Source: Fidelibacterota bacterium
Lineage (GTDB): Bacteria; Fidelibacterota; UBA2242
DNA: 9,210 nucleotides
Reading direction: 5' to 3'
NCBI GenBank assembly: GCA_016936335.1
Contig: JAFGXZ010000034.1
Coordinates: 1-9,210, forward strand
Of this stretch, positions 1 to 5,809 are shown in pieces. Under the pieces are notes generated by a model that saw only the letters and a list, made by a program, of their open reading frames with translations, did no database searches and was not told the origin of the DNA. Positions within the stretch are counted from its first letter, which is position 1. Each line of letters begins with the position of its first letter. A program made the translations under genes and the position numbers.

Positions 1-623
1 ACAATGTTTGCTTCGGGATTCATCTGACCCTCAACAGCGAATGGAAGAATTATCGCTGGGGACCCTGTGTGGTGACGGGAAATGTGTCATCACTGGTTGA
101 TGAGAACGGGTATTTCTTTCCGCGCATGGATTTAAGCTATGCCGCCGATCCGAAACTCTCTGAGATCGAAACGGAATTGCGGGCCCAGATTGAACGGGCA
201 ATGCGCAGCGGTCTTGACATCCGCTACTGTGACACCCATATGTCAACCCTGGACCGGCGGGAGGATATTCATCAGCTTGTGCTTCGGCTGGCCGAGGAAT
301 ACGGTCTGATTTTCTCGGAATTTGTGGCCGATTATCGCATGCAAGGCATGTACTCTGAAGCACCCGGGAAGAAAAAAGCCACTCTGATTAATCAAATTGA
401 AAATCTGAACCGGGATGAGTTGAATCTGCTGGTCTGTCATATCGGGAAAGTCAGTTCAGAAATGGATGCGCTGATCGATATGAATCCCAGTGGTCCGGCC
501 AATATGAGCCGACATCGAGCAGCAGAAGCCGACGCCCTGAAATCAGCGGTATTCCGGAAAAGTATTCAGAAAAACAATGTCATTCTGAGTACTTATGCCC
601 GGGAGTACGATCGGAAGAACTGA
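1..623 (+). CDS. ChbG/YdjC-family carbohydrate deacetylase, 5' truncated by window edge
   Basis: Open from the left edge (first whole codon at base 3) to TGA at 621-623, about 206 residues. The first visible residues NVCFGIHLTLNSEW and then YRWGP match the YdjC/ChbG pattern in which the His of HLT binds the catalytic metal. A second metal-ligand His sits in CDTHMSTL (codons around 230-250). The family-typical tail is also present: LVCHIGK, a HRAAE stretch and a final LSTYAREY. Members remove acetyl groups from N-acetylated sugars such as chitooligosaccharides or lipid-linked glycans; the substrate here cannot be told. The N-terminal Asp-Asp motif and roughly 80-100 residues lie outside the window. 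An ATG at 69 is internal, because starting there would lose the HLT motif. The gene converges on the minus-strand nitroreductase with 24 bp between the stops. Family assignment is firm; substrate is unknown. Confidence 0.85.
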   Translation, partial: NVCFGIHLTLNSEWKNYRWGPCVVTGNVSSLVDENGYFFPRMDLSYAADPKLSEIETELRAQIERAMRSGLDIRYCDTHMSTLDRREDIHQLVLRLAEEYGLIFSEFVADYRMQGMYSEAPGKKKATLINQIENLNRDELNLLVCHIGKVSSEMDALIDMNPSGPANMSRHRAAEADALKSAVFRKSIQKNNVILSTYAREYDRKN

Positions 624-647
624 ATAATCGGTTGGTTAATCTATTCG

Positions 648-1484
648 TTATTGATGAATCCAGCTGAGAATATATTCCGTATTTGCCGGTAAGAGAATAT
701 CGGAATTCAGATTATCCCAATGACCAGTCAATCCCATTTCCTTCGTTGTCAGATCGAAGTGACAAACGGCAATACCCAGATCGACTTTCTGGAGATCGAT
801 ATTGGCATATTTTCGCCCGTATCCGGGTGTGCGCTGTAAATAGAAATGATAATTGCCATCCATTGTAATAATCCGCCAGGGCTGTTTGTTCGACGCCGAC
901 GGCGCTAAACGGACCATTTCCAAAACCGTTAAATTATTATCTGCATTAACCGGTGTCAATGGATGTTCAAAATCGTCTTCGAAAAAGAGCGCTGACCACG
1001 GTTTACGGTTATCTGAACCGGCACCCAGCCGGATCAGCCGGTCGCGCAGGGAACGTTTTTGCGTAGGATAACCCACCGGTGAAACCGCAGGAATGACTTC
1101 ATTATCATTCAAATTCATTAACTCTGCATATTCACTGCGTGAAAAGGAGCCGCCCAGCCAGCAGCTTCCCAATCCCAGCGCCGTCAGCTGTAAAATAATC
1201 CATTCCATCCGATAGCCGTAATCCACCATTGCGCCCGGTCCCGTGACGGTCTTGCCAGCGATGAAATGCTGAGCGCCGCTGATAAATCCGTAAGTGCCGA
1301 GTTTGATTTTCTGGTCGGCGGCGATGGATTTATGGATGAGTTGGAAATGCGAATCGATTTGAAAAGGTCCCGGCGGACATTTTTGTAAAACCGCTTCTAT
1401 TTGTTTCAGTATGTCAGCGCTGAGCGGTTTTGCGATGTAGCTTCGCTGTGAGGAGCGGAATCGGATGGTATCAATAATGCTCAT
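648..1484 (-). CDS. TM1586-type nitroreductase-fold protein (single-chain pseudo-dimer)
   Basis: 278 residues, ATG at 1484-1482, stop at 650-648. It resembles the putative TM nitroreductase family (TM1586-like), FMN-dependent oxidoreductases of unknown substrate. Visible motifs in order are RSSQRSY at 10-16, LGTYGF at 62-67, LGLGSCWLGG at 103-112, SPVGYP at 135-140 followed by RSLRDRLIR, and RLAPSASNKQPW at 192-203, then FYLQRTPGYG. In ordinary nitroreductases APSxxNxQPW lies near the N-terminus and the GLGSCW and GYP elements near the C-terminus. Here the order is rearranged, as expected if two half-domains are fused in one chain. No signal peptide or membrane segment is seen, so it is probably cytoplasmic. 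A leader AGAAGGTAG precedes the start and overlaps the end of the upstream gene, with 6 bp between the two genes. It is the last gene of the minus-strand trio. The true substrate (quinone, nitro compound or other) cannot be told. Confidence 0.85.
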   Translation of the reverse strand: MSIIDTIRFRSSQRSYIAKPLSADILKQIEAVLQKCPPGPFQIDSHFQLIHKSIAADQKIKLGTYGFISGAQHFIAGKTVTGPGAMVDYGYRMEWIILQLTALGLGSCWLGGSFSRSEYAELMNLNDNEVIPAVSPVGYPTQKRSLRDRLIRLGAGSDNRKPWSALFFEDDFEHPLTPVNADNNLTVLEMVRLAPSASNKQPWRIITMDGNYHFYLQRTPGYGRKYANIDLQKVDLGIAVCHFDLTTKEMGLTGHWDNLNSDILLPANTEYILSWIHQ

Positions 1485-1490
1485 TATGAT

Positions 1491-1808
1491 CTACCTTCTG
1501 TATCCGGCTTTCTGCATGGCTTCCTGAACGATACGTCCCGACTGGCCGTCACCGCGGGCGACAACTACGGCAACTTTATTGCCGGTTGCTTTAACAATCC
1601 CGGCCACATCCTGGTGGGAAAAGCCGGGACAGAGCAAAATGGAATGAATGTCTTCCTTTTCAACCAGCTCATTACAGACCTCCAATGCTTCGGCCTGTGA
1701 TTTTACAATAATGGTAAGCAGTTTATACATACCGGTTTCGATCCGGCTGCGATGGATGGCTTTGTCCGCATCGGGAGCGTGTGCAATAAAAAGAGCATTG
1801 AATGACAT
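1491..1808 (-). CDS. Small DUF6506-like protein of unknown function
   Basis: 105 residues, ATG at 1808-1806, stop TAG at 1493-1491. The start is preceded by a good ribosome-binding site, AGGAG, within 1812-1819 (read on the minus strand). It has an alternating beta/alpha pattern: a first strand NALFIAHAPDAD (4-15), a middle strand KLLTIIVKS (29-37), then a helix EALEVCNELVEKEDI (40-54). Next come SILLCPGFSHQDVA (56-69) and VAVVVARGDGQSG (79-91). The LCPGF-H-VA element and overall length resemble the DUF6506 family (LCGGFG-VA in members I remember), which has no known function. No catalytic signature that I can name is visible; the conserved Cys60 and His65 are candidates for a site. It lies 12 bp after the methyltransferase and 6 bp before the nitroreductase, so the three are probably co-transcribed. 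The family name is a recollection, not a search result. Confidence 0.7.
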   Translation of the reverse strand: MSFNALFIAHAPDADKAIHRSRIETGMYKLLTIIVKSQAEALEVCNELVEKEDIHSILLCPGFSHQDVAGIVKATGNKVAVVVARGDGQSGRIVQEAMQKAGYRR

Positions 1809-1820
1809 ATTATTCTCCTG

Positions 1821-2582
1821 TTATTTTCTGGCGATGACCAGCATTTCGTAGTCGTCGGTGGAGAGCTCTTTATTGCGGCGGAAGGCGCCGGTCTCGCAAC
1901 CCAGAACATCAATCGTACTGAAATTCAGGGATCTCAGCAGCCAGTGGATTTCCGACGGTGTGTAATAGCGCTCATTGCAGGTTATGGTTTTCTTTTTACC
2001 ATTATCATCGGTAATGGTTAGCGTTGAATGATCGCGAAATGTCATCAGGTCGAAACTGTTTTCAACAGACTCCAGGTGATCGTCAACGGTGTTTTGATTG
2101 ATAAAGTCTTTTACGGAATGGTAGAGTGGGAAGAGTGCGTTCAGGCAACTGAAGATGAACAGACCGCCCGGTTTGAGTACTTTTTCGGCATTGGCCAGAA
2201 TTTGATAGTTCATCTCGTCGGTTTCCATTAGTGAGAATGCGCCTTCACAGAGCATGATCGCCGCATCGAAGGGTTCGTCAAAGTGAAAATCCCGAGCGTC
2301 TTTTTTCAGGAATGTAACATTTACACCGGCAATTGCCGCCTTTTCTCTGGCTCTGGCCAATTGTGAATCCGAAAGGTCAATACCGGTAACGGAATAACCA
2401 CGCCTGGCCAGCTCAACAGCATGACGGCCGGTACCGCAACCGATATCAATAATTTTTTTTGATGTATCATGACCTATTTCATTTTCTATGAAATCCACCT
2501 CGGCGATAGTACCCTGAGTGAATATTTCCTTATCATAGGAATTTGCATAATTGGTGAATAACTTTTCATACCATTGTTTCAT
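1821..2582 (-). CDS. Class I SAM-dependent methyltransferase
   Basis: 253 residues, ATG at 2582-2580, stop TAA at 1823-1821. The start is supported by GGGAGAG read on the minus strand at about 2586-2592. SAM-binding motif I is IIDIGCGTGRHA (44-55), the acidic residue ending strand 2 is in VTGIDLS (65-71, Asp69), and a KKDARDF segment (93-99) marks motif II. FDAAIMLCEGAFSLM (105-119) and VLKPGGLFIF (135-144) complete the Rossmann-like core. The C-terminal part (about 165-253) holds a beta-rich cap with RYYTPSEIHWLL (205-216), a layout common in small-molecule methyltransferases of the Methyltransf_25/11 groups. It transfers methyl from S-adenosylmethionine to an unidentified acceptor, probably in the cytoplasm. 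It is the first gene of the minus-strand unit and diverges from argR. Nothing ties it to arginine synthesis. Confidence 0.88.
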   Translation of the reverse strand: MKQWYEKLFTNYANSYDKEIFTQGTIAEVDFIENEIGHDTSKKIIDIGCGTGRHAVELARRGYSVTGIDLSDSQLARAREKAAIAGVNVTFLKKDARDFHFDEPFDAAIMLCEGAFSLMETDEMNYQILANAEKVLKPGGLFIFSCLNALFPLYHSVKDFINQNTVDDHLESVENSFDLMTFRDHSTLTITDDNGKKKTITCNERYYTPSEIHWLLRSLNFSTIDVLGCETGAFRRNKELSTDDYEMLVIARK

Positions 2583-2603
2583 AATCTCTCCCGAATTCTA
2601 TAT

Positions 2604-2632
2604 AAAATACATGGAGTATGTCGGAAAAACAA
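2604..2632 (-). promoter_or_regulatory. Possible promoter for the minus-strand methyltransferase unit
   Basis: Read on the minus strand, TTGTTT (2632-2627) is followed after 17 bp by TATTTT (2609-2604), about 20 bp before the methyltransferase ATG. An overlapping TATATAGAAT stretch could serve as an alternative -10. The hexamers are only moderate matches, so this is a positional inference. Confidence 0.3.
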
Positions 2633-2759
2633 AAGTAAATGCGCCTGAAGACAGGAACTTCGAATGCCATTTATATGTAAGGATGGTAGAAATTGAATAA
2701 ATCCCGTAAATCGATCTTGCGTTCCAAAAAGATAAATCCCTGCGCCGATAAAAAAGTAC

Positions 2760-2789
2760 TTGACATGAATATGCATTAAAATGTATATT
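2760..2789 (+). promoter_or_regulatory. Sigma70-type promoter of argR and probably the arg operon
   Basis: A perfect -35 TTGACA (2760-2765) is separated by 18 bp from TATATT (2784-2789); GTATAT at 2783-2788 with a 17-bp spacer is an alternative -10. Transcription would begin near 2796, giving a leader of only about 25 nt before argR. The spacer and the -10 are covered by two ARG-box-like palindromes, so a bound ArgR would block RNA polymerase. No other convincing promoter is seen downstream, so it probably drives all the arg genes. Confidence 0.7.
2766..2779. promoter_or_regulatory. ARG box 1 (putative ArgR operator) in promoter spacer
   Basis: TGAAT-ATGC-ATTAA matches the core of the known ARG box, TGAAT-N4-ATTCA, at nine of ten arm positions. 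It directly follows the -35 element. Its centre is 16 bp from that of box 2, shorter than the usual 21 bp, so it may be an auxiliary site or a chance match in AT-rich DNA. Confidence 0.5.
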
Positions 2790-2795
2790 TATACA
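2782..2795. promoter_or_regulatory. ARG box 2 (putative ArgR operator) over the -10
   Basis: TGTAT-ATTT-ATACA is an inverted repeat, TGTATA-TT-TATACA, with the 5-4-5 geometry of an ARG box and eight of ten arm matches; the two mismatches are symmetrical. It covers the -10 element. Its centre lies exactly 21 bp from that of box 3, the helical spacing of paired boxes bound by an ArgR hexamer in E. coli. Confidence 0.65.
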
Positions 2796-2802
2796 GTATT
2801 AA

Positions 2803-2816
2803 TGAATATATATACA
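2803..2816. promoter_or_regulatory. ARG box 3 (putative ArgR operator) next to argR start
   Basis: TGAAT-ATAT-ATACA matches nine of ten arm positions of the ARG-box core. With flanks, boxes 2 and 3 form two 18-bp sites separated by 3 bp, as in the classical E. coli arrangement. It lies in the transcribed leader and ends 4 bp before the argR ATG, where a ribosome-binding site would normally sit. Confidence 0.65.
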
Positions 2817-2820
2817 GATT

Positions 2821-3294
2821 ATGAAAGAAAAGGTAGATAGGCATAAGGCAATTCAGGAAATCCTGGGAAGTTCAAAAATTTCCAATCAGGAAGAGTTGCG
2901 CTCCATGTTACAAGATCGGGGTTTTGCAACTACCCAAGCCACATTATCCAGAGACCTGTCTGCCCTGAAAGTCATTAAAATCCCCGATGATGAAAAAGGG
3001 CATATTTATTCAATTACAAATGAGTTACCCACACACTATACTCATTTGGAAGAGAGTTCCCCGCTTCATACATGTCGTTCTATTACCTTTTCTCATAATC
3101 TGGCGGTCCTGAAATGTATGCCCTCTTATGCGCCAAGTATTGCACTTATCATTGATCGGTATGGTCTCAGTGAGGTGATTGGAACAATCGCCGGTGATGA
3201 TACTGTATTGATCATCATGGCTGAAAGTGTATCCAGTGAGCAGTTCAGAGACCTGCTGATTTCCCGTCTTCCGGAGCTGCGCAGCCGAATTTAG
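2821..3294 (+). CDS. argR: Arginine repressor ArgR
   Basis: 157 residues, the usual length. The N-terminal winged-helix DNA-binding domain (about 1-65) opens with RHKAIQEIL (7-15) and contains the ArgR signature TQATLSRDLSALK (38-50). A linker (about 66-85) leads to the C-terminal oligomerisation and arginine-binding domain, marked by LAVLKCMPSYAPSIALIID (94-112) and GTIAGDDT (121-128), whose aspartates bind arginine at the trimer interface in the family. It acts as an arginine-dependent hexameric repressor of arginine genes. The start at 2821 fits the family N-terminus, and an in-frame stop at 2803-2805 rules out an earlier one. No Shine-Dalgarno sequence precedes it, unlike argG and argH. 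It is the first gene of the arg cluster, under a promoter covered by likely ARG boxes, so it probably represses itself and the operon. Identification is secure; autoregulation is inferred. Confidence 0.97.
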   Translation: MKEKVDRHKAIQEILGSSKISNQEELRSMLQDRGFATTQATLSRDLSALKVIKIPDDEKGHIYSITNELPTHYTHLEESSPLHTCRSITFSHNLAVLKCMPSYAPSIALIIDRYGLSEVIGTIAGDDTVLIIMAESVSSEQFRDLLISRLPELRSRI

Positions 3295-3305
3295 GCGCGG
3301 GCTCC
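3273..3305 (+). other. Possible RNA hairpin across the argR stop codon
   Basis: GGAGC (3273-3277) and GCGC (3279-3282) can pair with GCGC (3295-3298) and GCTCC (3301-3305), leaving a 1x2 internal loop and a 12-nt terminal loop that holds the argR stop. A palindrome GCTGCGCAGC (3276-3285) offers a competing fold. No U-run follows (TTCACTAATT), so it is not a standard intrinsic terminator. It could stabilise or process the argR-argG transcript, or be fortuitous. Confidence 0.35.
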
Positions 3306-3338
3306 TTCACTAATTAACCCTAATAAAAAAAATATCAG

Positions 3339-3344
3339 AAGGAG
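3339..3344 (+). promoter_or_regulatory. Ribosome-binding site of argG
   Basis: AAGGAG, within AGAAGGAG, lies 4 bp before the argG ATG at 3349. It is a strong site and contrasts with the missing one at argR, suggesting argG is translated much more efficiently than its repressor from a shared transcript. Confidence 0.75.
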
Positions 3345-3348
3345 AATA

Positions 3349-4629
3349 ATGAAAGAGGAGAAAGTCATACTTGCATATAGTGGTGGTCTTGATACATCTG
3401 TAATACTAAAATGGTTGTCCAATAAAGGATATGATGTAATCTGCTATGTTGCCGACGTGGGACAGAAGGAGGACTTTGAAGCGATTCGCGAGAAGGCATT
3501 AAAAACCGGTGCTTCAAAAGTATATATTGAAGATTTGAAAGAAGAATTCGTAATGGATTATATTTACCCGGCTTTGCGGGGGAATGCAATATATGAAGGC
3601 CGTTACCTGTTGGGCACTTCCTTGGCCAGACCGGTAATTGCCAAACGTCAGATTGAAATTGCCGCCATTGAAGGAAGCAATAAGGTTGCCCACGGTTCGA
3701 CGGGTAAGGGGAATGACCAGGTGCGTTTTGAATTTGCTTTTTATGCACTGAATCCGGAAATCGAAGTAATTTCTCCCTGGAAAGATCCGGGGTTTCTGGC
3801 GGAATTCAAAGGACGGAGCGATATGATTGCTTATGCCCAAAAGTATGCTATTCCGGTTAAGGCGTCCATAGAAAAATCTTACAGTGAAGATGATAACCTG
3901 ATGCATATCAGCCATGAGGCCGGTATCCTGGAAGATCCGGAATTCCGTCCCTATGAAGATATTTTCAGTAAAACTGTCCATCCGAAATACGCTCCCGATG
4001 AAGAAACTATTCTGGAAATTGAATTCAAAGACGGATTCCCGATCCGGGTTGCCAATCAAAGTGAAGGTGTCGAAAAGACTGATTCCCTGGAGCTGTTTAT
4101 GTATCTTAATGAGATTGGCGGTAAAAATGGCGTTGGCCGGGTGGATATGGTGGAAAACCGCTTCGTGGGCATCAAATCCCGGGGTGTTTATGAATCGCCC
4201 GGTGCAACGATACTCTGGGCGGCTCATCGTGACCTGGAAGGCATTGCCATGGATAAAGAGGTGATGCATATCCGGGATATGCTGACGCCGAAATTTTCGG
4301 AATTGATCTACAACGGTTTCTGGTTTTCACCGGAGATGGATTTCCTGATGTATGCATTTGAGAAAAGCCAGGAAAAGATCGACGGCACGGTCTATCTTTC
4401 CATTTACAAGGGGAATGTCAATATCATTGGCCGGAAGTCGCCGGTATCGCTCTATGACCAGGAACTGTCCAGTATGGATGTGGAAGGCAATTACAATGCC
4501 GTTGATTGTAAGGGATTTATCAAAATCAATGCGATTCGCCTGAAAGCGCATAATATCGTTTTAAAGAAGAAAATGCCGTACAAATGGCGGAAAAAGGAGG
4601 ATACTCATGAAACTGTGGCAGAAGACTAA
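3349..4629 (+). CDS. argG: Argininosuccinate synthase
   Basis: 426 residues. It condenses citrulline and aspartate, using ATP, to argininosuccinate: the seventh step of arginine synthesis, cytoplasmic, normally a homotetramer. The N-type ATP pyrophosphatase P-loop is AYSGGLDTS (9-17). The family signatures RYLLGTSLARP (85-95) and HGSTGKGNDQVRFE (115-128) follow, then SYSEDDNLMHISHE (177-190) and GRVDMVENRFVGIKSRGVYESPG (about 263-285) of the synthetase domain. The length is a little above the roughly 400 residues of the common bacterial type. The last 15 or so residues (KWRKKEDTHETVAED) form a charged tail that overlaps the start of argH by 23 bp and encodes argH's ribosome-binding site. The start is fixed by the strong AAGGAG and by the P-loop position. 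It lies 54 bp after argR. Identification is secure. Confidence 0.98.
   Translation: MKEEKVILAYSGGLDTSVILKWLSNKGYDVICYVADVGQKEDFEAIREKALKTGASKVYIEDLKEEFVMDYIYPALRGNAIYEGRYLLGTSLARPVIAKRQIEIAAIEGSNKVAHGSTGKGNDQVRFEFAFYALNPEIEVISPWKDPGFLAEFKGRSDMIAYAQKYAIPVKASIEKSYSEDDNLMHISHEAGILEDPEFRPYEDIFSKTVHPKYAPDEETILEIEFKDGFPIRVANQSEGVEKTDSLELFMYLNEIGGKNGVGRVDMVENRFVGIKSRGVYESPGATILWAAHRDLEGIAMDKEVMHIRDMLTPKFSELIYNGFWFSPEMDFLMYAFEKSQEKIDGTVYLSIYKGNVNIIGRKSPVSLYDQELSSMDVEGNYNAVDCKGFIKINAIRLKAHNIVLKKKMPYKWRKKEDTHETVAED
4594..4600 (+). promoter_or_regulatory. Ribosome-binding site of argH inside argG
   Basis: AAGGAGG lies 6 bp before the argH ATG at 4607 and within the argG reading frame. It decides the argH start and allows re-initiation or coupling with argG translation, which ends 23 bp into argH. 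Confidence 0.8.
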
Positions 4630-5809
4630 ACAGCTTGATAAGGAAATTGAGAAGTTTACCGTCGGGCAGGATTATATCCTCGACAAAGAATTAGTTTACT
4701 TTGATTGTATTGCGTCAAAAGCGCACGCTGCCATGTTGGGAAAAATTGGTATCCTGAGTGAAAATGAAACAAAAGAGCTTTTGCACGGTCTCGAAAAGAT
4801 CATTGAGTTGGATAAAAAAGGCAAGTTCAGTATTGCACTTGAGGATGAGGATTGTCATACAGCGATTGAAAATTATCTGATCGATCGGATTGGTGATGCC
4901 GGAAAGAAAATCCACACCGGGCGCAGCCGCAATGATCAGGTATTGACCGCCGTGCGTCTTTATTGTAAAGCGCAGCTGCAAAACTGTCTGAATATGACCG
5001 AAGCAACGATAAATCACATTGATGATTTCACAAAAACTTTCGGTGAAATCCCGATGCCGGGTTACACCCATACCCGGAAGGCGATGCCGTCCAGTGTGGG
5101 CATGTGGGCCGGTGCGTTTAAGGACGCATTCAGCGATGATCTCGACTTAATAAAAGCAGCTGTGAAACTGGTGGATCAGAATCCGCTGGGAACCGGCGCC
5201 GGCTACGGGATTCCGCTGCCCCTGGACCGGGAAATGACCACCACGGAACTTGGTTTCGCCAGAATACAGGAGAATCCTATCTATGCCCAGAACAGCCGTG
5301 GCAAGTTTGAATCCTTTATCCTGTCTGTTCTCAGTCAGGTAATGCTGGATATTAATAAACTCGCCAGCGATCTGGTGCTGTTTACATTACCGTCGATGGC
5401 ATATTTTATTTTACCGGAAGAATTCCTAACAGGATCCTCGATTATGCCGCAGAAAAAAAATCCCGATGTTCTGGAATTATTACGCGGGAAATATCATGAA
5501 ATTTTTGCTTATGAAATCCAGGTTAGAAACACATCGGTCAATCTGATTTCCGGCTACCACCGGGATATCCAGCTGACCAAAGAAGCGGTCATTCGCGGTT
5601 TTTCAGCAGTTTTGGATTCTATCCATGTCACGGGATTGATTTTTCAGAATCTGAAAGTCATTGAAGAGAATTGTGAAGTGGCCATGACCGATGAACTTTT
5701 CGCTGCGGAAAAAGCGTATCAGTTGGTAAAACAGGGGATTCCCTTCCGGGACGCCTATCGGGAAATCGGTAAACAGTATGAGAAATCAAAAGTACTTTAC
5801 TATGAATAA
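4607..5809 (+). CDS. argH: Argininosuccinate lyase
   Basis: 400 residues. It splits argininosuccinate into arginine and fumarate, the last step of the pathway; cytoplasmic homotetramer of the fumarase/aspartase superfamily. Conserved elements are KIHTGRSRNDQ (101-111), PGYTHTRKAMP (151-161, with the catalytic Thr-His pair), NPLGTGAGYG (192-201) and the fumarate-lyase signature GSSIMPQKKNPD (276-287) with its flexible catalytic serine loop. SGYHRD (315-320) precedes the C-terminal domain. The protein stops 12 residues after FRDAYREIG (380-388), whereas most family members are around 440-470 residues and continue for tens of residues beyond this motif. All catalytic motifs are intact, so it should be active. 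It overlaps argG by 23 bp and argC by 8 bp. Sequence style resembles Bacteroidetes-type ArgH rather than the E. coli type (from memory). Confidence 0.96.
   Translation: MKLWQKTKQLDKEIEKFTVGQDYILDKELVYFDCIASKAHAAMLGKIGILSENETKELLHGLEKIIELDKKGKFSIALEDEDCHTAIENYLIDRIGDAGKKIHTGRSRNDQVLTAVRLYCKAQLQNCLNMTEATINHIDDFTKTFGEIPMPGYTHTRKAMPSSVGMWAGAFKDAFSDDLDLIKAAVKLVDQNPLGTGAGYGIPLPLDREMTTTELGFARIQENPIYAQNSRGKFESFILSVLSQVMLDINKLASDLVLFTLPSMAYFILPEEFLTGSSIMPQKKNPDVLELLRGKYHEIFAYEIQVRNTSVNLISGYHRDIQLTKEAVIRGFSAVLDSIHVTGLIFQNLKVIEENCEVAMTDELFAAEKAYQLVKQGIPFRDAYREIGKQYEKSKVLYYE

Noticed and set aside
623..652. Possible hairpin between the convergent deacetylase and nitroreductase genes (AATAA-CG / CG-TTATT)
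   Set aside because: The stem is AT-rich, bulged and has a 15-nt loop with no U-run, so a bidirectional terminator cannot be supported.
2611..2700. 29-codon open frame on the plus strand (MEYVGKTKVN...)
   Set aside because: No ribosome-binding site or promoter precedes it and the length is within chance expectation.
2579..2776. 65-codon open frame on the minus strand covering the intergenic region and touching the methyltransferase start
   Set aside because: Composition is unlike a protein family I know, it overlaps the ARG boxes and the likely methyltransferase promoter, and it has no good ribosome-binding site.
3306..3326. Possible separate argG promoter (TTCACT ... TAATAA)
   Set aside because: The hexamers match poorly and are badly spaced, and the leader would be very short; read-through from the argR promoter is simpler.
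3514..4269. Long open frame (251 codons) antisense to argG
   Set aside because: It is a shadow of the strongly conserved argG coding sequence; its translation shows no recognisable domain.
5778..5801. Upstream argC start adding eight residues (MRNQKYFT)
   Set aside because: The family N-terminus begins a few residues before the GASGYTG motif, which the ATG at 5802 fits better; neither has a clear ribosome-binding site, so it remains possible.
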